Shown here piece by piece: positions 8,202 through 16,204 of a stretch of 41,688 nucleotides of DNA. Position 1 is the first letter of the stretch. Each line of letters starts with the position of its first letter. This DNA is from Lachnospiraceae bacterium (GTDB lineage Bacteria > Bacillota > Clostridia > Lachnospirales > Lachnospiraceae). Location: NCBI GenBank assembly GCA_017622575.1, contig JAGAQU010000029.1, forward strand, positions 1 to 41,688, written 5' to 3'. A program made the position numbers and the translations under genes. The notes beneath the pieces were generated by a model. The model made no database searches. It was not told where the DNA came from and saw only the letters and a list, made by a program, of their open reading frames with translations.

Positions 8202-9145
8202 AAAAGTTTGCAAAGGTAAGTTTAATCGTAGCGGGAATCCTTTTTGTCATCGGCTGTGTCCTCGGTTCCATCAGTGCCATAGCCGAAGGCCGTTCCCTTG
8301 TAAGAACCATAAGGGAGAAAGAATATTTTGGGGATAAGATGAACGCGCTAGCGGATGCTGTCGGCTCAGCTGTTTTTTATGTAACAGACGGAAATTGGGG
8401 CTTTATCCGTGATGAGGAAGGAAAGACGGTGAGTACATGGCGGGAGGACTCCGGTCAGATAGAGGCAGCCGGTGTTAACAACATGAAGCTTCAGCTTGGT
8501 GCGGGAACCTTTATTGTAGAAGAAAAAGAAGAAGCTGATGGAGTGATAGATATATCCGTGGCAGGTGTCGGCAGCTGCAATTATTATGTGGATGGGAAAA
8601 CGCTTCATGTGGAAGGTTTTGAGGGAAAATGGCATACCCTGAACATGAGCAATGACAACCGGATAGAGATCAGGGTTCCGAAAAACAGCTGTTTTGAGGA
8701 GCTTTCCATAGATGCCGGAGCCGGCATTGTGGAAATTTCAGATCTTGAAGTAAAAGAACTGGAATTACAGGGAGGCGCCGGACAGTTTTTGTTAAACAAT
8801 ATGAAGATTGGTGAGTTGAAGGCAGAAATCGGCGCCGGAAAGATGGAGGCAACAAGAATTAATACCTTAAATGCAGAGCTCTCTGTGGGTGTGGGAGAAC
8901 TTCTTTACGGAGGATCCATAACAGGAAACCTGGATGCGGAATGCGGTATGGGAAATATGGAACTTACCCTTTCCGGAAAAGAGACGGATCACAACTATGA
9001 AATCGAATGTGCAGCCGGAAATGTGGATATCGGAAGCTTTTCCGTGTCAGCAATGGCGGCGGAAAAAGTGATCAACAATAACGCTGTAAGCAATTTCGAC
9101 ATAGAATGCAGCATGGGGAACATTACCATTGATTTTGAAAATTGA
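8198..9145 (+). CDS. DUF4097 family beta-strand repeat protein, membrane anchored
   Basis: The protein has 315 residues. One N-terminal hydrophobic segment (about 8-30) reads VSLIVAGILFVIGCVLGSIS. From residue ~100 there is a run of short beta repeats with regular glycines, such as LQLGAGTFIVE, LSIDAGAGIVEISDLEV, LQGGAGQFLLN, AEIGAGKMEA and ECGMGNMELTL. This is the DUF4097 right-handed beta-helix-like pattern also seen in YvlB. The repeat domain should lie outside the membrane. The combination with PadR and DUF1700 suggests an envelope-stress or membrane-sensing module; that is inference. The four-base overlap with the DUF1700 gene indicates translational coupling. Confidence 0.88.
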   Translation: MKKFAKVSLIVAGILFVIGCVLGSISAIAEGRSLVRTIREKEYFGDKMNALADAVGSAVFYVTDGNWGFIRDEEGKTVSTWREDSGQIEAAGVNNMKLQLGAGTFIVEEKEEADGVIDISVAGVGSCNYYVDGKTLHVEGFEGKWHTLNMSNDNRIEIRVPKNSCFEELSIDAGAGIVEISDLEVKELELQGGAGQFLLNNMKIGELKAEIGAGKMEATRINTLNAELSVGVGELLYGGSITGNLDAECGMGNMELTLSGKETDHNYEIECAAGNVDIGSFSVSAMAAEKVINNNAVSNFDIECSMGNITIDFEN

Positions 9146-9172
9146 TAAGAGTGCTGAAAGGAGAAGAATAAA

Positions 9173-9415
9173 ATGATCACATTACTTTTAATCTTTGCAT
9201 TATTGATCGTATTACTGGTGCTTTCACTGTGCTTTCATCTGGTGGGCGGCGTTTTGAAGCTTGTCATAAAACTTCTGATCTGTCTGCCCTGTGCCCTGAT
9301 CATGGCAGCAGTGGGAGTGGTATTTTGCTGTACCCTGATACTGATTCCTCTTGGAATCGGCTGTTTTAAGCTGGCAGGGTGTCTGTTAAATCCGCTTCAT
9401 GCCTGCTTTGCTTAA
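9173..9415 (+). CDS. Small hydrophobic membrane protein, last gene of the PadR operon
   Basis: This 80-residue protein is almost wholly hydrophobic, with two likely spans (about 2-24 and 30-60) separated by a short GGVLKLVIK stretch. Cysteines are frequent. AAAGGAGAA stands upstream of the ATG, 27 bases after the DUF4097 gene, so it belongs to the same transcript. I do not recognise the family. The position suggests it works with the DUF1700 and DUF4097 proteins in the membrane. Confidence 0.7.
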   Translation: MITLLLIFALLIVLLVLSLCFHLVGGVLKLVIKLLICLPCALIMAAVGVVFCCTLILIPLGIGCFKLAGCLLNPLHACFA

Positions 9416-9453
9416 ATCACCCTGATAGAAACAGATAGGATCAAATCATGTAA

Positions 9454-9498
9454 AAAGCGGTTAGTTTGCCGGTATTTTACCGACAGACTGACCGCTTT
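9454..9498 (-). terminator. Hairpin between convergent genes, terminator for the minus-strand ECF gene
   Basis: AAAGCGGT (9454-9461) pairs with ACCGCTTT (9491-9498), with further pairing inside (GCCGGTA/TACCGAC region). On the minus strand the stem ends in a T run. On the plus strand there is only a short AT stretch, so its effect on the PadR operon is less certain. Confidence 0.75.
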
Positions 9499-9527
9499 AT
9501 GTATAGGAAATGAATTGAGTAAACCTG

Positions 9528-10127
9528 TTATTTTACTTCCTTTTCTTTAGATAAGATGAAGAAGAGGCCTGCTTTTTTCAGTGCGGGACGAAGTGCCATA
9601 TAAATAATTACGGAGACAATGGTGGATGTTACAGCATTGATGGATGTAGCGGCTACGTTCCAGGCAAGGGTTAATTCGGCTGCCGGCTTTCCCAAAACCA
9701 GAAGCTTGTAGAAATAGCCTACAAGAGGATCAAAGATCACATTGAACAAAAGTCCGCCCACTGCAGCTAAGATCGTCCAGATTAAGACTTTTTTGTTATC
9801 CTTCTCGATGGTGATCTTACCAAGTTTATGTGCAATCAGACCGGTGATGAGACCGATGCAGAGCTTCAGGATAAAGGTTTTGGGGGCATATACGATATAG
9901 ACAGGATCAAGAAGGTCACCGATGGTCATACCGATGGCACCGCCAAGGCCGCCATAGAAACCTCCAAGGAGAAGTGCGCCAAGGACGCAGACTGCATTAC
10001 CGAGATGAATGGAAGTGGCATCGCCTCCGGGTAACATGATCTTAAACTGTAAAAATGTAAATACCACATAGGATAAAGCGGCCATCAGACCGGTTAATGC
10101 AACTTTTTGTGCTGTTTGATTTTTCAT
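9528..10127 (-). CDS. ECF transporter S component (vitamin/micronutrient-binding membrane subunit)
   Basis: The 199-residue protein has about six membrane spans and the pattern of PF12822-type S components: VALTGLMAALSYVVFT at the start, then SIHLGNAVCVLGALLLGGFYGG and IGMTIGDLLDP. S components capture one small ligand and share a common EcfA-EcfA'-EcfT energising module encoded elsewhere; no such module is in this window. The ligand cannot be assigned, and no riboswitch was recognised in the leader to help. The start was moved 25 codons inward, to 10127: GGAGG lies about ten bases upstream and the family begins MKxxxxxKVALTGLMAAL. The longer frame adds a sequence with no homology signal. Confidence 0.85.
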   Translation of the reverse strand: MKNQTAQKVALTGLMAALSYVVFTFLQFKIMLPGGDATSIHLGNAVCVLGALLLGGFYGGLGGAIGMTIGDLLDPVYIVYAPKTFILKLCIGLITGLIAHKLGKITIEKDNKKVLIWTILAAVGGLLFNVIFDPLVGYFYKLLVLGKPAAELTLAWNVAATSINAVTSTIVSVIIYMALRPALKKAGLFFILSKEKEVK

Positions 10128-10287
10128 AATAGTTTTTCCTCCGTTTCGGTTGCTTTGTTGTATCATAGTAAAACACAAGAGTGGCATTATAAAAAGTGCC
10201 AAATTAAAACTTTTTGACCATACCAGTTGAAAGGCGCCGGAAATTGATGTAGGATAGATGAAAGAAAAGAAGGAGTGAGTGTGTCAA

Positions 10288-10992
10288 ATGTTGGGAAAAA
10301 GAGGCATCAGCAGCAGTACGCTGAAGATCATTGCAATGATATCCATGCTCATTGACCATATTGCATATATTTTGATAGCGCCTGCCGTCAGAGTGAACGG
10401 ACCGGATAGTTCTATATATACTTTGTATTGTGCTATGCGCGGGGTAGGAAGAATTGCTTTTCCTATATATTGTTTTCTGCTGACGGAAGGTTTCTTTAGA
10501 ACTCATGACAGAAAAAGATATGCGTTTCGACTCTTATTGTTTGCATTGATTTCGGAGATACCGTATGACCTTGCTTTCTATCATTCAATCCGGTATTCCG
10601 GGCACAGCAATGTCTTTTTTACTTTGCTGCTTGGAGTTGTTATGATGTCATTGATGGAAAAAGCCCAAAATCATTTCCGGGATTATCGGATCGTTATCAT
10701 GATATATCTTGCGGCCTTTGCAGCATGCGGGATATGTGCGGAGTGGATTCATTGTGAATACGGAATAAAAGGAATTATTGCAATTGCACTTCTTTATCTG
10801 TTTCGAATGAGCAAAGAAGAACAGATGATTGCAGGCTGCGTTGCCTTTTGCTGGGAACCTGCAGCCCTTTTTGCTTTTCCGTTTATTGCTCTTTATAACG
10901 GAGAACGCGGAAGCAATCTGAAATATATTTTTTATGCATTTTATCCGGTACATATCTTATTACTGTATTTTCTGCGTTGTCTTATTTACTAG
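10288..10992 (+). CDS. TraX family membrane protein
   Basis: This ~234-residue protein has many spans. It starts with STLKIIAMISMLIDHIAYI, followed by MRGVGRIAFPIYCFLLTEGFFRTHDRKRYAFRL and FALISEIPYDLAF. These are hallmarks of the TraX family (PF05857), named for the F-plasmid pilin acetylase but found widely in Firmicute chromosomes with unknown function. TraX is related to membrane acyltransferases. There are no conjugation genes nearby, so a conjugative role is unlikely. The start is uncertain. AAGGAG (10270-10275) is 12 bases before ATG 10288 but only three before an in-frame GTG at 10279. The gene is divergent from the ECF component. Confidence 0.8.
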   Translation: MLGKRGISSSTLKIIAMISMLIDHIAYILIAPAVRVNGPDSSIYTLYCAMRGVGRIAFPIYCFLLTEGFFRTHDRKRYAFRLLLFALISEIPYDLAFYHSIRYSGHSNVFFTLLLGVVMMSLMEKAQNHFRDYRIVIMIYLAAFAACGICAEWIHCEYGIKGIIAIALLYLFRMSKEEQMIAGCVAFCWEPAALFAFPFIALYNGERGSNLKYIFYAFYPVHILLLYFLRCLIY

Positions 10993-11070
10993 GGAGAGCC
11001 GGCGTTATTGTCTGGAATTCTTATCAAAATATAAATTATCTAATAAGTTTATTAAATAATGAAAATCGGA

Positions 11071-11136
11071 TTGACATTCTTTTTTTAATAGGAATATAAT
11101 GTCAAAAGATTAACTAGTTAAATATTAATTAGTTAA
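11071..11136 (+). promoter_or_regulatory. Strong promoter and twin MarR-type palindromes
   Basis: TTGACA (11071-11076), an 18-base spacer and TATAAT (11095-11100) form a consensus promoter. Just downstream are two related 12-base dyads, TTAACTAGTTAA (11110-11121, perfect) and TTAATTAGTTAA (11125-11136), 15 bases centre to centre. They cover the expected start of transcription, where a MarR repressor would block. They probably respond to the MarR protein encoded next. Confidence 0.75.
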
Positions 11137-11155
11137 CAAAGGAGGCGTAAGGTTC

Positions 11156-11620
11156 GTGGAGGAACAAAAACACAAGATCATACATCTGCTTGGGGTTGCT
11201 GACAGAACGCTGAAACGTTCTATCTCCAAAAAAGTTGAAAATACAGGTGTCTTCCGCAGCCAACACCGGTTGCTGATGATATTGGGAAAACACCCTGACT
11301 GCTCTCAGACAGAGTTGGCGGAAAGATTGGAAATTTCTTCTGCCGCTGTTGCCGTTTCACTGAAAAAACTGGAGAAATCCGGTTTTATCAGCAGACAGTG
11401 TCAAGAAAATGACAACCGTGTCAATCAAGTGGTCATCACAGAAAAAGGCTGGGAGATTATTGACCAAAGTGTTCAATATTTTAAGGAAATGGATAAAGCT
11501 TTTTTAAAGGACTTTTCTTTGGAAGAACTCAGACAGCTGGAAGCTTTTTTGGAGCGTATGATAAAAAACGGGGAAGATTATTATAAGGCTCTGTTAAAGC
11601 AGGAAGAAATAAGTAATTGA
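11156..11620 (+). CDS. MarR family transcriptional regulator
   Basis: This 154-residue winged-helix protein contains SQHRLLMILGKHPDCSQTELAERLEISSAAVAVSLKKLEKSGFISR (given here as the DNA-binding core, residues ~37-82), followed by the wing DNRVNQVVITEKG. The start is GTG at 11156, with GGAGG ten bases upstream and the family-typical N-terminal helix after it. It is followed after 27 bases by the two ABC exporter genes, a standard arrangement in which the MarR protein represses a drug or metabolite exporter and is released by the substrate. The inducer is unknown. Confidence 0.92.
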   Translation: MEEQKHKIIHLLGVADRTLKRSISKKVENTGVFRSQHRLLMILGKHPDCSQTELAERLEISSAAVAVSLKKLEKSGFISRQCQENDNRVNQVVITEKGWEIIDQSVQYFKEMDKAFLKDFSLEELRQLEAFLERMIKNGEDYYKALLKQEEISN

Positions 11621-11647
11621 AAGTGAAAGGAAAGGAACAGACTAATC

Positions 11648-13384
11648 ATGAAAAGATACTGGAAATATATGAAGCCGTACTTATCATCTTTTATTCTCGG
11701 ACCGATTCTCATGATTGTTGAGGTAATCGGAGAAGTATTATTGCCTAAGTACATGGCCAATATTATTAACATCGGTGCGGCTAACCGGGATGTGCCGTAT
11801 ATCATCGGAATGGGTATTGTTATGGTGATCACCGCAGTCCTTATGGCAGTAGGAGGAGTGGGCGGTGCCTATTTTGGAGCAAAGGCAGCAGTCAGTTTTG
11901 CGGCAGACCTTAGAAGTGATGTGTTTGCAAAAGTACAGAAATTTTCTTTTGCGAACCTTGACAAGTTCAGTACCGGTTCTCTGGTGACAAGGCTGACAAA
12001 TGATATTACGCAGGTACAAAACCTGATCAATATGGCACTTCGTATGATGCTCCGTGCTCCCGGTATGCTGATCGGGGCGTTGATCATGGCTTTTATCATG
12101 AATGCACAACTGGCACTTGTGGTGCTTGTCGTGATTCCTGTTTTGGTCACGCTCATCATTCTTGTCATCCGTGTGGCTTTTCCGAGGTTTGACGTGATGC
12201 AGAAAAAACTGGATGTCTTAAACTCTAATATCCAGGAAATGTTGACAAATGTGCGTGTGATCAAATCCTTTGTAAGAGGAGAGTATGAGGAAAATAAATT
12301 TGCCGAATCCAATGAGGATTTAAAGCAGGCGAGTCTGAATGCATTTAAGGTAGTTATTCTGAATATGCCCATCATGATGCTGATGATGAACCTGACTACA
12401 CTTGGTGTTGTATGGTTTGGAGGCAGACAGATTCTCGCGGGAAATATGCCGGTAGGTGACCTGACCGCATTTACTTCTTATATTGTACAGATTTTGATGT
12501 CCCTGATGATGCTTGCCGTGGTGCTTTTGCAGAGTTCAAGAGCATTGGCTTCTCTGCATCGTATCACGGATGTTTTGGATACTGAAGTGGATCTGACGGA
12601 TGAGAATTGTGCGCTTCCTGAAAAGACAGTAAGCAGCGGCAAGGTGGAATTTAAGGATGTTTCCTTCCGGTACTATAAAGACAGTCAGGAAAAGGTTCTC
12701 GATCATGTGACCTTTACCGTGGAAAGCGGTCAGACTCTTGGCATCATCGGTTCCACCGGAAGCGGAAAAACGACTTTGGTGCAGATGATCCCCAGACTCT
12801 ATGACACGGATGAGGGAGAAGTTTTTGTAGACGGTGTCAATGTCAGAGATTATTCTCTGAAAAATCTCCGGGAAGGAGTTGGGATGGTGCTTCAGAAAAA
12901 TGTGCTTTTCTCAGGCTCCATCATGGAAAACCTGTTGTGGGGCGATGAAAAAGCATCCACGGAGGAGATCAGACAGGCTGCAAAGGAAGCCCAGGCGGAT
13001 GACTTTGTGACGAATTTTACAAATGGTTATGAGACAGAGCTTGGACAGGGCGGTGTCAATGTGTCAGGTGGACAGAAGCAGAGACTCTGTATTGCGAGGG
13101 CACTTCTGAAAAAGCCCAAGATATTGATCCTTGATGATTCGACCAGTGCGGTTGATACCGCTACGGAGGCTAAGATCAGGGAAAGCTTTACCGGTACTTT
13201 GAAGGATACCACGAAGATCATTATTGCCCAGAGAATCACTTCTGTGATGGAAGCAGATGAGATACTGGTGCTGGATGAGGGCAGGATTGCAGGCAAGGGC
13301 ACACATGCTGAACTGCTGAAAAACTGCGAAGCTTATCAGGAAATCTATTATTCTCAGATGGACAGGGAGGTAAGCGCATCATGA
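11648..13384 (+). CDS. ABC exporter half-transporter, subunit with degenerate ATP site
   Basis: The 578-residue protein has an N-terminal six-span domain (about 15-300) and a C-terminal ATPase. Motifs are Walker A GSTGSGKT (368-375), the Q-loop VLQKNVLFSG, signature VSGGQKQ (472-478) and Walker B LILDDSTSAVD. The catalytic glutamate after Walker B is Asp497, and the switch histidine is Gln528 (IIIAQRI). This is the pattern of the non-hydrolysing site in heterodimeric exporters of the TM287/288 and BmrCD type. The next gene overlaps by four bases and supplies the partner. Substrates of such pairs are often drugs, peptides or lipids, and none can be assigned here. Confidence 0.93.
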   Translation: MKRYWKYMKPYLSSFILGPILMIVEVIGEVLLPKYMANIINIGAANRDVPYIIGMGIVMVITAVLMAVGGVGGAYFGAKAAVSFAADLRSDVFAKVQKFSFANLDKFSTGSLVTRLTNDITQVQNLINMALRMMLRAPGMLIGALIMAFIMNAQLALVVLVVIPVLVTLIILVIRVAFPRFDVMQKKLDVLNSNIQEMLTNVRVIKSFVRGEYEENKFAESNEDLKQASLNAFKVVILNMPIMMLMMNLTTLGVVWFGGRQILAGNMPVGDLTAFTSYIVQILMSLMMLAVVLLQSSRALASLHRITDVLDTEVDLTDENCALPEKTVSSGKVEFKDVSFRYYKDSQEKVLDHVTFTVESGQTLGIIGSTGSGKTTLVQMIPRLYDTDEGEVFVDGVNVRDYSLKNLREGVGMVLQKNVLFSGSIMENLLWGDEKASTEEIRQAAKEAQADDFVTNFTNGYETELGQGGVNVSGGQKQRLCIARALLKKPKILILDDSTSAVDTATEAKIRESFTGTLKDTTKIIIAQRITSVMEADEILVLDEGRIAGKGTHAELLKNCEAYQEIYYSQMDREVSAS

Positions 13385-15372
13385 AGCAGGAAAAATTAGA
13401 ATACTTACAGAAAAAATATGAGAGCAGACTTACCCCGGCAGATGAAAAAATGCTGGAAAAACAGGCCCAGCCCAAAAGTGGTCCCGGACATAAGCATGCA
13501 GGACATCTGGCAGCAGGCAAGCCAAAGAATATGAAAAAAACAATGGGAAGACTGTTTTCCTACATTTCGGACAGTAAATGGAAGCTTTTACTTGTGATTA
13601 TCTGTATTATAGCAGGTACGGCGGCCAATCTGGCAGGCTCTTATGTACTGCGTCCGATCATTAATGGCCTTACTTCAGAGAATGGAAGTGTTGCTTTTCT
13701 TTTTAAAGGGATTCTTGTCATGCTTTGCATTTATCTCGTGGCAGTTTTGGCACAGTATCTGCAGCAGAGGATCATGATCGGAATCTCCCAGAATGCGATA
13801 CAGAAGCTGCGTAATGATCTGTTCCACAAGCTGCAGAATCTTCCGGTGCGCTATTATGATACCAATAATCACGGTGATATCATGAGCCGGTTTACCAACG
13901 ATGTGGATGCCGTGGGAGAAATGCTCAACAATACGGTTGTTCAGCTGATTTCAGGTTCTATCAGTATTATAGGAACGCTTGCACTGATGATCTATACCAA
14001 TATCTGGCTGACGCTCATCACCGTTGTCATGATTCCGGTGATGATGAAAGCGGTACAGTTTGTAGGGAAAAAGAGCCGTAAATACTATAAGGCACAGCAG
14101 GCGGCAATCGGCACCATCAATGGTTATATAGAAGAGACCGTGACAGGGCAGAAGGTGGTAAAAGTATTCTGCCATGAGGACAGTGCAGAGGAAGAATTTG
14201 AATATCTGAACAATGACCTTAGAGGAAAGCAGATCAAGGCGCAGTTTTTCGGAGGAATCATGGGACCTGTCATGGGAAATTTAGGTCAGGTGAGCTATTC
14301 GCTTACGGCTGCCGTCGGAGGAATTCTCTGTGTCCTTCGCGGCTTTGACATTGGCGGACTTACGGTATTTGTCAATTATTCCAGACAGTTTTCCCGTCCT
14401 ATTAATGAAGTTGCCATGCAGGTAAATACCATTTTTTCCGCACTTGCCGGTGCAGAGCGTGTGTTTGCTGTGATGGATGCAGATACGGAAAAAGAGGATG
14501 CCCCAAATGCAATCAGAATTGAAGAAAATATTGAGGGTAAGACCTGCTATGTTATTCCAAAAGATAATGCAGTGGTAAAGCAGGAAGAGATCCTCACAGA
14601 CATCGTGAAGGAAGATAAGGGTTTTTATTACAAGGAGATGGAAGGCGCTGTCACCCTTACGGATGTAACATTTGGATATAATCCGGATAAGACGATTTTA
14701 AAGCATGTCTCTCTGTATGCAAAGCCGGGACAGAAAATTGCTTTTGTAGGTTCTACGGGTGCAGGAAAAACTACCATCACCAATCTGATCAACCGTTTTT
14801 ACGATATTGATTCGGGAAGTATTACGATTGATGGAATTCCTGTTATGGAACTTGAAAGGGACTCTCTTCGCCGAAACATTTCCATGGTTTTACAGGATAC
14901 TCATCTGTTTACGGGAACGGTTCGAGACAATATCCGTTACGGAAGACTGGATGCCACGGATGAAGAGGTGGAACAGGCAGCGAGGACAGCAAGTGCCCAT
15001 TCCTTTATCATGCGTCTTGAGCACGGATATGATACCATGCTGGAGGGAGACGGTGCCAACTTGAGTCAGGGTCAGAGACAGCTCATCAATATTGCAAGAG
15101 CTGCTATTTCCAAGGCGCCTATCCTGATACTGGATGAAGCTACAAGCTCTGTGGATACCAGGACAGAGAAGCATATTGAGAAGGGTATGGACCGTCTGAT
15201 GGCACAGAGGACTACACTTGTGATTGCACACAGATTGTCAACGGTAAGGAATGCCAATGCTATTATGGTGTTGGAAAATGGGGAGATTATTGAGCGTGGT
15301 GATCACGATGATTTGCTTGCTCAGAAGGGTCGGTATTATGAGCTGTATACCGGGTTGAGTGAGCTTGATTAG
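13381..15372 (+). CDS. ABC exporter half-transporter, partner subunit with the catalytic ATP site
   Basis: The 663-residue subunit has an N-terminal cytoplasmic extension (about 1-55, charged and His/Lys-rich near 38-48), six spans (about 60-345) and an ATPase. Walker A is GSTGAGKT (457-464), Walker B LILDEATSSVD with catalytic Glu586, and the switch His617 is intact (VIAHRLS). The signature is LSQGQRQ, not LSGGQ, which fits because this signature faces the degenerate site of the partner. An extra ~60-residue insertion (about 370-425) between the membrane domain and the ATPase contains KDNAVVKQEEILTDIVKEDK and is common in this class in Clostridia. The ATGA overlap with the preceding gene supports equal expression. 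Confidence 0.93.
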   Translation: MKQEKLEYLQKKYESRLTPADEKMLEKQAQPKSGPGHKHAGHLAAGKPKNMKKTMGRLFSYISDSKWKLLLVIICIIAGTAANLAGSYVLRPIINGLTSENGSVAFLFKGILVMLCIYLVAVLAQYLQQRIMIGISQNAIQKLRNDLFHKLQNLPVRYYDTNNHGDIMSRFTNDVDAVGEMLNNTVVQLISGSISIIGTLALMIYTNIWLTLITVVMIPVMMKAVQFVGKKSRKYYKAQQAAIGTINGYIEETVTGQKVVKVFCHEDSAEEEFEYLNNDLRGKQIKAQFFGGIMGPVMGNLGQVSYSLTAAVGGILCVLRGFDIGGLTVFVNYSRQFSRPINEVAMQVNTIFSALAGAERVFAVMDADTEKEDAPNAIRIEENIEGKTCYVIPKDNAVVKQEEILTDIVKEDKGFYYKEMEGAVTLTDVTFGYNPDKTILKHVSLYAKPGQKIAFVGSTGAGKTTITNLINRFYDIDSGSITIDGIPVMELERDSLRRNISMVLQDTHLFTGTVRDNIRYGRLDATDEEVEQAARTASAHSFIMRLEHGYDTMLEGDGANLSQGQRQLINIARAAISKAPILILDEATSSVDTRTEKHIEKGMDRLMAQRTTLVIAHRLSTVRNANAIMVLENGEIIERGDHDDLLAQKGRYYELYTGLSELD

Positions 15373-15403
15373 AGAGATGAATTAAATAATTTTGATGATG
15401 AAG

Positions 15404-15551
15404 ATATCCTGAAATATTGTCTTCTTTAACCCTATGCGCTATACACTTTGCCAAGCCCAGGGAAAAGCCCAATCGGGCAAAGGCCCTCATGGACTTTTGG
15501 TCTTGGCTCCGTAGCGCATAAGGCTTACTGAAGACAATATATTCAGGATAT
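15404..15551. repeat. 148-base imperfect foldback element (nested inverted repeats)
   Basis: The left arm at 15404-15424 begins ATATCCTGAA and ends ATTGTCTTC. The right arm at 15530-15551 is its complement with one extra base. Nested inside are TATGCGCTA (15433-15441) with TAGCGCATA (15512-15520), GCCAAG (15450-15455) with CTTGGC (15502-15507), and at the tip GCCC-AATC-GGGC (15467-15478). No long open frame and no transposase are inside. It looks like a MITE or a structured RNA element. It lies 31 bases after the ABC exporter stop and next to an Rpn-type gene remnant. No clear target-site duplication was seen. Confidence 0.75.
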
Positions 15552-15566
15552 TTTGACATCCGATAA

Positions 15567-15968
15567 TTAAAGACTAGGAAATTCAAGTTCTGCTAAGACA
15601 GAATTAACATATTCGATGGAGAGATGAAGTTCCCCGGATATCATTTCAGGAGTTTTCCCCTGACATTTTAATTTGAAAATGTTTCGCTCAGCAGTTGTCT
15701 TGTCACGTTCGGCAACGATGTCATTGAGCTCGGCAGCGGCCTTGGCCTTTTCTGCTCTTGCTTCTTGAAGCTCGGCTTTTGCCATTTCCAGCTCGGACTT
15801 TGCCTGTTCAGCTTCCTCTTTCAGCTCAGATACCATAAGTCGTTCCATGTTCTTGTCCATGATATACAGTTCTTCCGAAAACATACCGATCAACTCATCC
15901 GGATTCTTTACAAAATCTGCAATTTCCTGATAGATAGGGGCAAAGCGGGGAAATCCATCAAGAACCTT
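15567..15968 (-). pseudogene. C-terminal remnant of an Rpn-type PD-(D/E)XK nuclease/putative transposase
   Basis: On the minus strand the frame reads VLDGFPRFAPIYQEIADF, then NPDELIGMFSEELYIMDKN, a Glu/Ala/Lys-rich coiled coil (AKSELEMAKAELQEARAEKA) and a small helix-turn-helix-like tail, CQGKTPEMISGELHLSIEYV. This is the end expected of the long Rpn/transposase-like proteins common in Lachnospiraceae, with a coiled coil followed by a short HTH. The nuclease domain, including the catalytic PD-(D/E)XK core, is absent, and upstream sequence is AT-rich and featureless. The only in-frame start is a TTG at 15893 without a good ribosome site. I read it as a decayed fragment. The family assignment is by recall of motif layout and is moderate. 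Confidence 0.6.
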
Positions 15969-16204
15969 TGAAAATTTGCAAATTTTTTTATGAATTTGAG
16001 TATATATGAAAAACGATATAATATCAATATAATGACATGTTTTTAATAAATGTTTAATAAAAAAGATATAAATAGATGCCTGTGGGACTGTAATTATTAA
16101 AAAAATGTAAAAAATAATTTACCTTACTTGACTAAAATACTATTTAGTAAACCTCTAAATCATAGTATAATGGTTGCATTATGAAAAAAAATGAGGAGAT
16201 CGTG
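15969..16204 (+). promoter_or_regulatory. AT-rich gap with the promoter of the PTS IIC gene
   Basis: Bases 15970-16130 are AT-rich without recognisable genes. TTTAGT (16143-16148), a 17-base spacer and TATAAT (16166-16171) form a plausible promoter. The -35 is half of an inverted repeat, ACTAAA (16131-16136) and TTTAGT, which may be an operator. TTGCATTATGAAAAA (16174-16188) recurs at 17303-17317 after the PTS gene. Confidence 0.5.
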
